From NCBI GenBank assembly GCA_947629015.1, contig CANRCB010000020.1, positions 1-36,924 of the forward strand: DNA of 36,924 bases, read 5' to 3'. Under the pieces are notes generated by a model that was not told where the DNA came from, did not search any database, and saw nothing but the letters and a program-made list of their open reading frames with translations. Both the position numbers and the translations under genes were made by a program. Source of the DNA: an uncultured Gemmiger sp. (lineage in GTDB: Bacteria; Bacillota; Clostridia; Oscillospirales; Ruminococcaceae). Of the stretch, positions 31,307-36,924 are shown piece after piece. Position 1 is the stretch's first letter; each line of letters begins with the position of its first letter.

Positions 31307-33409
31307 ATGGAAAAACAGCGTCAGAAGATCCTCGTCATCGACGATTCCGAGATGAACCGCGCGATTTTGGCCGATATGCTGGAGGATGACTACGATATTC
31401 TGGAGGCCGCCGACGGCGTCGAGGGCGTAAAGATGCTCGAACGGCACGCCGGGGAGCTGTCCTTAGTTTTGTTGGACATCGTCATGCCCAACATGGACGG
31501 CTTCGAGGTGCTCTCGGTGATGAACCAGAACCGCTGGATCGAGGACGTGCCGGTCATCATGGTATCGGCCGAGAGCGGCTCCAGCCAGGTGGAGCGCGCC
31601 TACGAGATGGGCGTCACCGATTTTATCATGCGCCCGTTCGACGCCCTCATCGTGCGGCGCCGCGTGGTCAACACCATTTTGCTGTACGCCAAGCAGAAGC
31701 GCCTGGTGGCCATGGTCAACGACCAGATCGCCGAGAAGGAAAAGCGCAGCGGGCTGATGATCGACATCCTCAGCCACATCGTGGAGTTCCGCAACGGCGA
31801 GAGCGGTATGCACATCCTGCACGTGCGCAAACTCACCGACCTTTTGCTGCGCCATCTCGTGCTGCACACCGACCGTTACCCCCTCTCCGGCACCGAGATC
31901 ACGCTTTACACCACCGCCTCGGCGCTGCACGATATCGGCAAGATCGCCATCCCGGAGCACATCCTCAACAAGCCGGGGCGCCTGACCGCCGAGGAATTTT
32001 CCGTCATGAAGACCCACACCAGCATCGGCGCGCAGATGCTGGAGCAGCTCTCCGGCCACAAGGGGGATCCGCTCGTGCAGGCGGCGTACACCATCTGCCG
32101 CTGGCACCATGAGCGCTGGGACGGCCGCGGCTACCCCGACGGCCTTTCCGGGGACGCCATCCCCATCGCCGCGCAGGTGGTCGCGCTGGCCGATGTGTAC
32201 GACGCGCTCACCAGTGAGCGGGTGTACAAAAAGGCCCTCCCGCATGAGAAGGCCGTCGAGATGATCCTGAACGGGGAATGCGGCGCCTTCAACCCCTTCC
32301 TGCTGGACTGCCTGCGGGAGATAGCCCCCAGCTTGCGCGCCGTCATGGAGGACCCCGACACGCACATGGTCAACGAGGCATACGAGACGGCGCAGGACCT
32401 TTTGCGCAGCGAGGAGCACGCCCTTTCCGAGCGCGCGGCCTCCGAGCGCACGCTGCGCCTGCTGGACCACGAGCGGATGAAATTCCATTTCTTTGCCGCC
32501 CTCACCGAGGAGATCCAGTTCGAGTACACCGTCACGCCGCCCCGCATCACCCTTTCGCCCTGGGGCGCGCAGCGCTTGGAACTGACCGAGATCATCGACG
32601 ACCCCCGCGGCAGCGCCGGCCTGCAGGAGGTGCTTGGCCCCGGCGCCTGGGAGGAGGTCGCCAGCCTGCTGCGCGCCACCACGCCGGAGGATCCCGAGCG
32701 CAGCTGGGAATGCCGCCTCCGGATCGGCGGCGAGCTGCGCTGGCACAAGGTGTTCGCCCGCGCCATCTGGAGCAGCGACGCTGCCCCCAAATTTGAGGGC
32801 GCGCTGGGCAAGGCCATCGACATCCACGATACCCGCGTCCGCATGGAGGAGATCGAGCGCAAGGCGTCCAGCGACGGGCTCACCCATCTGTACAACCGCG
32901 CCAGCGCGCAGGAGATCATCATCCAGCGCCTTCTCGCGAACCCCGAGGGCTGCTACGCCTTGGCCATCTTTGACCTTGACAACCTCAAGACCATCAACGA
33001 CAACCACGGCCACGCCGTGGGGGACGCGGTGCTCAAGTTCCTGGCCGGCCGGCTGGCCACGAGCGTGCGCGGGCGCGATATCTCGGCCCGGGCGGGCGGC
33101 GATGAGTTCCTGCTTTTCCTCGAATACCGCCCCACCGATGACATCGCCCACATCGTGCAGCGTATCTTTGAGCATCTGTGCGGCACCTGCGCCGGCTGCA
33201 CCGTCACCGTCAGCATGGGGGTGGCCTGCTCGCAGCTGGTCGGCAGCGATTACGAGACGCTGTTCCGCGCCGCCGACAAGGCCCTGTACGCCGCCAAGCG
33301 GGCGGGCAAGGCGCGCTACCGCTTTTATGACGAGACCATGAAGGATATGTTCACCACCATGACCGACATCGACAGCGACAGCGACGGAAAAGGAGGTACC
33401 CCCCAATGA
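31307..33409 (+). CDS. response regulator with HD-GYP and GGDEF domains (dual cyclic-di-GMP enzyme)
   Basis: A 700-residue cytosolic protein. Residues 1-125 are a receiver with acidic Asp12/Asp13 and phosphoacceptor Asp57 (LLDIVMPNMDG); the switch-side Lys of KPF is replaced by Arg109 (RPF). Residues 145-345 are an HD-GYP phosphodiesterase with HDIGK (208-212) and HHERWDGRGYP (267-277), both complete. Residues 385-515 look like a PAS-type sensor. Residues 520-680 are a diguanylate cyclase with intact GGDEF (597-601) and an I-site RxxD (588-591) five residues before it. Both making and breaking of c-di-GMP look possible. The gene lies 36 bases after pilT and overlaps the Hpt gene by four bases (ATGA). 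Confidence 0.93.
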   Translation: MEKQRQKILVIDDSEMNRAILADMLEDDYDILEAADGVEGVKMLERHAGELSLVLLDIVMPNMDGFEVLSVMNQNRWIEDVPVIMVSAESGSSQVERAYEMGVTDFIMRPFDALIVRRRVVNTILLYAKQKRLVAMVNDQIAEKEKRSGLMIDILSHIVEFRNGESGMHILHVRKLTDLLLRHLVLHTDRYPLSGTEITLYTTASALHDIGKIAIPEHILNKPGRLTAEEFSVMKTHTSIGAQMLEQLSGHKGDPLVQAAYTICRWHHERWDGRGYPDGLSGDAIPIAAQVVALADVYDALTSERVYKKALPHEKAVEMILNGECGAFNPFLLDCLREIAPSLRAVMEDPDTHMVNEAYETAQDLLRSEEHALSERAASERTLRLLDHERMKFHFFAALTEEIQFEYTVTPPRITLSPWGAQRLELTEIIDDPRGSAGLQEVLGPGAWEEVASLLRATTPEDPERSWECRLRIGGELRWHKVFARAIWSSDAAPKFEGALGKAIDIHDTRVRMEEIERKASSDGLTHLYNRASAQEIIIQRLLANPEGCYALAIFDLDNLKTINDNHGHAVGDAVLKFLAGRLATSVRGRDISARAGGDEFLLFLEYRPTDDIAHIVQRIFEHLCGTCAGCTVTVSMGVACSQLVGSDYETLFRAADKALYAAKRAGKARYRFYDETMKDMFTTMTDIDSDSDGKGGTPQ

Positions 33410-33765
33410 CCTTACAGGAATGCTACGCCGCCCTTGGCGGTGACTACGCCGGCGTGCTGGCCCGCCTGCGCAGCGAGCGCCTTGTGCAGAAATTCGTGCT
33501 CAAGTTCCTGGCCGACGGCAGCTATGACCTGCTCAAAACCAGCCTGCAAAGCGGCGATACCGCCGAGGCATTCCGCGCCGCGCACACCATCAAGGGTATG
33601 TGCGCGAACCTCGGCTTTGCCCGCCTGCTCGCCTCCAGCAGCGAGCTGACCGAGGCCCTGCGTGCCGGCGCCGTGCCGGATGCCGCGCTCGTGGCGCAGG
33701 TGGACGACGATTACCGCCGCACCGCCGACGCCATCCGGGCCTTTGCGCAGGCCGCCGGCCAGTGA
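33406..33765 (+). CDS. stand-alone histidine phosphotransfer (Hpt) protein
   Basis: A 119-residue all-helical protein with the Hpt motif AAHTIKGMCANLGF, phospho-accepting His60. It is the usual relay piece between a hybrid kinase receiver and a final receiver. Its start overlaps the stop of the receiver/HD-GYP/GGDEF gene and the hybrid kinase follows 39 bases later. The three together form a complete relay: kinase histidine to its receiver, to this histidine, to the receiver of the c-di-GMP enzyme. Confidence 0.88.
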   Translation: MTLQECYAALGGDYAGVLARLRSERLVQKFVLKFLADGSYDLLKTSLQSGDTAEAFRAAHTIKGMCANLGFARLLASSSELTEALRAGAVPDAALVAQVDDDYRRTADAIRAFAQAAGQ

Positions 33766-33804
33766 GCGCGCCGCACCCAAATCCCCCAAAAAGGAGGGCC
33801 TAAC

Positions 33805-36363
33805 GTGAAAAAGCGTGCCCGGCAGGTCAGCAGTGTGCCCGCCACCATCGCGCTGATCCTGGTCATTGCGGTGCTGTTCGGCACGGCGTTCGTGCTGATC
33901 AGCCGTTCCATCCGCGCGCGTTCCCTCGGCCGCATGGAGGAGGGCGTCAACACCGTCATCGAGGAGGTCACCTCCAAGCTCGAACGGGACAGCCGCCTGC
34001 TCAACGCCACCGCCGAGGTGCTTTCCGCCGCCAACAACTTCAACATCGACGACACGCGCGAGATCATAGCCTCCGTTTCCCCCATGCTCGAAACGATGCG
34101 TATGCGCGTGCTCATGCCGGATGACCAGGTCATCACGCCGGACGGCAGCGTGACCGACATCTCGGACAATGACACCATCTCCTTCGCCACCGAGGCCCCC
34201 CTCGGCGAGCACGTGTCCGACCGCGTCTACTCCAACTCCGGCACGCCGGTGCTGCGCCACTATGTGCCCATCGTGCAAAACGGGCAGACGGCCGCGCTGC
34301 TTTACGGCGTCACCCCGCTGAGCGAGCTGGCCGCCGCGCTCAACATCGACAACATTTATAATGCCAGCGCCAGCGTCTTTATCATCGATACCCACAACGG
34401 GGACTTTATCCTCGATACCTTCCACGGCGAACTCGGCAGCGTATGGGACTATGACCCCTCCGTCTCCCCGCGCGAGACCAAGGGCAACGTCTCCTGGACG
34501 GAATATACGCAGGATATCCTTGCCCTTGGCACCGGGTATGTCGTCTACCGCACCCCGGAGACCGGCGGCTGGGAGTATATGTATTACGCCCCCGCCGGCA
34601 TCAACGAGTGGTCCATCGCCGTCTCGGTGCCGGAAAAGGAAGCCTTCGCCAGCGTTTACGCCGTGCGCAACATCGGCATCGCGGTGGGGCTGCTGCTCAT
34701 CCTCGCCGTGGGCATCTACTATTATATCATCCACAGCCAGGCCAAACGCGCGATGGAGCAGGCGGTGGAGCGCGCCGTCCTGGAGGAAAAGCTGCAAAAG
34801 GCCGAAGCCGCCGAGCGCGCCAAGACCACCTTCCTCTCCAACATGAGCCATGATATCCGCACCCCGATGAACGCCATCATCGGCTTTACCACGCTGGCCC
34901 AGACCAACATCGACAACAAGGAGCGCGTGCAGGGGTACCTGAAAAAGATCATGTCCTCCTCCAACCATCTGCTCTCGCTCATCAACGACATCCTGGACAT
35001 GAGCCGCATCGAGAGCGGCCGGCTGAACATCGAGGAGAAGGAGTGCAGCATCTCGGATATCTTCCGCGATATGCGCAACATCATCCTCACCCAGATGGAG
35101 GCCAAGCAGCTCAACTTTTTCATGGATACCATCGACGTGATGGACGAGGATATCTGGTGTGACAAGCTGCACGTCAACCAGGTGCTGCTCAACCTGCTGT
35201 CCAACGCCATCAAGTTCACCCCGGCGGGGGGCTCCGTCAGTTTGAGCATCCGGCAAAAGCCCGGCGCGCCCACCGGCTACGGCTCCTACGAGATCCGCGT
35301 CAAGGATACCGGCATCGGCATGAGCCAGGAGTTTGCCCGCCACATCTTTGAGCCGTTCGAGCGGGAGCGTACCTCCACCGTCAGCGGCATCCAGGGCACC
35401 GGCCTCGGCATGGCCATCACCAAAAACATCGTCGATACCATGGGCGGCACCATCGAGGTCAAGACCGAGCGCGGCCACGGCACCGAGTTCATCCTCAATT
35501 TTGATTTCCGCCTGCAAAACGGCCCCAGCCACGCCGAGGTCATCCATGAGCTCGAGGGCCTGCGCGCCCTTGTGGTGGACGACAGCTTCTCCACCTGCGA
35601 CAGCGTCACCAAGATGCTCACCCAGATCGGCATGCGGGCCGAATGGACGCTGCACGGCCGGGAGGCGGTGCTGCGCGCCCGGCAGGCCGTCGAGATGGGG
35701 GACCGCTTCTACGCCTATATCATCGACTGGGCCCTGCCGGACCTGAGCGGCCTGGAGGTGGTGCGCCAGGTGCGCGCCTGCGTCGGCGACCAGGTGCCCA
35801 TCATCATCGTCACCGCCTATGACTGGAGCGCCTTTGAGGACGAGGCGCGCGAGGTCGGCGTGACGGCGTTCTGCAGCAAACCCATCTTTTTGTCCGAACT
35901 GCGCGATACCCTCGTCTCCGTCCTCAAGGGCACACAGGCGCCCGCCGAGGCGCAGGCCGTCCTGCCCGAGGCGAGCCGGTTCCAGGGGCGCAGCCTGCTG
36001 CTTGTCGAGGACAACGAGCTCAACCGCGAGATCGCCGAGGAGCTGCTGCTGGAGGCCGGCTTTGAGGTCGAGACCGCCGAGGACGGCACCGAGGCCGTGG
36101 ACAAGGTGCGCTATGCCAAGCCCGGCACCTATGACCTTGTGCTGATGGACATCCAGATGCCGGTGATGAACGGCTACGATGCCGCCCGCGCCATCCGCGC
36201 CCTGCCGGACCCCGAGGCCGCGAACATCCCCATCGTGGCGATGACCGCCAACGCCTTTGACGAGGACCGCCAGCGCGCCCTGGACGCCGGCATGAACGAC
36301 CACGTCGCCAAACCCATCGACGTGGAAAAGCTGCTGGAAGTGCTGGCAAAGATCTTAAAGTAA
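33805..36363 (+). CDS. hybrid sensor histidine kinase with two receivers
   Basis: An 852-residue membrane kinase. Helix 1 is at 12-33, an extracellular dCACHE-like sensor at about 40-285, and helix 2 at 288-310. A coiled linker of about 30 residues leads to HisKA with His349 in NMSHDIRTPMNAI. The ATPase domain has the N box (NLLSNAIKF, Asn467), DTGIGM (501-506) and GTGLGMAITK (531-540). Receiver 1 (587-705) has Asp641 and Lys692; receiver 2 (730-852) has Asp782 and Lys836. Both phosphoacceptors are present. An AAGGAGGG site precedes the ATG. It lies beside the Hpt gene, so a multi-step relay is likely. The ligand is unknown. Confidence 0.95.
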   Translation: MKKRARQVSSVPATIALILVIAVLFGTAFVLISRSIRARSLGRMEEGVNTVIEEVTSKLERDSRLLNATAEVLSAANNFNIDDTREIIASVSPMLETMRMRVLMPDDQVITPDGSVTDISDNDTISFATEAPLGEHVSDRVYSNSGTPVLRHYVPIVQNGQTAALLYGVTPLSELAAALNIDNIYNASASVFIIDTHNGDFILDTFHGELGSVWDYDPSVSPRETKGNVSWTEYTQDILALGTGYVVYRTPETGGWEYMYYAPAGINEWSIAVSVPEKEAFASVYAVRNIGIAVGLLLILAVGIYYYIIHSQAKRAMEQAVERAVLEEKLQKAEAAERAKTTFLSNMSHDIRTPMNAIIGFTTLAQTNIDNKERVQGYLKKIMSSSNHLLSLINDILDMSRIESGRLNIEEKECSISDIFRDMRNIILTQMEAKQLNFFMDTIDVMDEDIWCDKLHVNQVLLNLLSNAIKFTPAGGSVSLSIRQKPGAPTGYGSYEIRVKDTGIGMSQEFARHIFEPFERERTSTVSGIQGTGLGMAITKNIVDTMGGTIEVKTERGHGTEFILNFDFRLQNGPSHAEVIHELEGLRALVVDDSFSTCDSVTKMLTQIGMRAEWTLHGREAVLRARQAVEMGDRFYAYIIDWALPDLSGLEVVRQVRACVGDQVPIIIVTAYDWSAFEDEAREVGVTAFCSKPIFLSELRDTLVSVLKGTQAPAEAQAVLPEASRFQGRSLLLVEDNELNREIAEELLLEAGFEVETAEDGTEAVDKVRYAKPGTYDLVLMDIQMPVMNGYDAARAIRALPDPEAANIPIVAMTANAFDEDRQRALDAGMNDHVAKPIDVEKLLEVLAKILK

Positions 36364-36412
36364 ACGGGCCTGCTGCAAAATAGAAATGTTGCCGCAATCC
36401 CCCGAAATATTT

Positions 36413-36879
36413 GTAGGGGCCGCATGTATGCGCCCGTTCCTGCGGGCGTTCACGCCCGCAGGGCCCATTGGCTGCCGCATTTTACCGGGATTCTTGTTTT
36501 TTTCGTTCTCTTTCGTGACCGAAAGAGAACCAGAAAGGTCCGGCCGATTTCGACGCGGCCGGCGCACGACCAAAGGGGGTTCCCCCCTTTGGAATCCCCC
36601 GAGGCAAGATATCGCCCGGGTGCTTGGGCGGGCACCATCCCCCGTCCGCCGGACGGACGCCACCTTGCGGCGCCGTCCACGCTTACGCCGCGCTGCGCGC
36701 CGCTGCGGGCAGGGCGCGGCAAACCGTAAAATACGGTTTGCGGGGCGTCGGGGACGCCGCCCCCTACAAGGATACGGAAAACGTACCATCCACCCCGTAG
36801 GGGCCGCATCGCCCCAAAGGGGCGCCCTGCGATGCGGCCCCTACAGTATTCTAATAACAACCACACGCTACGCGTGTGG
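36413..36879. repeat. noncoding run of stem-loops and dispersed palindromes
   Basis: No frame in 36364-36924 has a ribosome site and a recognisable product. The region holds GTAGGGGCCGCAT (36413-36425) and a related full palindrome at 36797-36844 (16-bp perfect stem from GTAGGGGCCGCATCGC with a nested GCCCC/GGGGC). It also has CCTGCGGGCG/CGCCCGCAGG (36439-36462), GTTCTCTTTCG/CGAAAGAGAAC (36505-36530), CCAAAGGGGG/CCCCCTTTGG (36570-36592), GCAAACCGTA/TACGGTTTGC (36719-36741) and CCACACGC/GCGTGTGG (36861-36879). One may terminate the kinase gene. Confidence 0.6.
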
Positions 36880-36924
36880 GGATGGAGGGAGCGGAAGCGT
36901 CGATATGGAAAAAGGATCCTCCTT

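Noticed and set aside
33412-36303. 963-codon open frame on the minus strand
   Set aside because: Antisense of the Hpt and hybrid kinase genes; its composition (Gly, His, Val, Leu repeats) is that of a GC-rich shadow frame.
36905-36924. Start of a further gene at the window end
   Set aside because: An ATG is present at 36905 but only six codons remain and the preceding GAGGGAGCGG is a poor and distant ribosome site; it cannot be judged.

Overview
The window looks like chromosome of a GC-rich, anaerobic, low-motility-type Gram-positive bacterium. The best guess is the Oscillospiraceae/Ruminococcaceae (Faecalibacterium/Subdoligranulum/Gemmiger-like gut Clostridia). The reasons are a complete rnfCDGEAB operon in the clostridial order, an rplM-rpsI pair, a PolA that has lost its proofreading residues, a G5/3D-domain wall protein, consistent AGGAGG-type ribosome binding sites and sigma-A promoters, and very high GC at third codon positions. 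The taxonomic guess is inference; no rRNA is present.

Layout. 1-450: tRNA-Val with a consensus promoter and a terminator. 478-1569: a GH105-type unsaturated rhamnogalacturonyl hydrolase. 1706-4411 (minus): an XRE-type regulator translationally coupled to an ABC exporter. 4490-7115 (minus): dusB followed by an M20 amidohydrolase fused to a C-terminal barstar domain. 7131-10741 (plus): polA, a YfbR-type 5'-nucleotidase and a 43-residue membrane miniprotein, each with its own promoter. 10765-15947 (minus): the Rnf ferredoxin:NAD+ oxidoreductase operon from a TTGACA-N17-TAAAAT promoter. 15990-16290: dispersed repeats. 16291-19462 (minus): alr and lepA. 19569-21754 (plus): rplM-rpsI with a structured leader, then a cell-wall 3D-domain protein. 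21827-22440: tRNA-Pro embedded in large inverted repeats and a chain of stem-loops. 22440-24555 (minus): a TIM-barrel sugar isomerase and a split ChrA transporter. 24692-25021 (minus): a small membrane protein.

25115-36363 (plus) is a long co-directional block. It holds an unknown single-pass membrane protein, an ECF-like sigma factor and a transglutaminase-like lipoprotein. A compact type IV pilus/pseudopilin operon follows (PilC-like platform, four small membrane-anchored pseudopilin-like proteins, PilT-like ATPase). Last comes a signalling module: a receiver/HD-GYP/GGDEF protein, a stand-alone Hpt protein and a hybrid histidine kinase with two receivers. The gene order suggests that a phosphorelay feeds a dual-function cyclic-di-GMP enzyme placed directly behind the pilus genes.

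36364-36924 has no supportable gene and is a run of stem-loops and dispersed palindromes. The most unusual items are the M20-barstar fusion, the pilus/c-di-GMP phosphorelay block with a PilT-type but no PilB-type ATPase, and the tRNA-Pro 3' half that sits in a near-perfect inverted duplication with a second related copy about 300 bp away.
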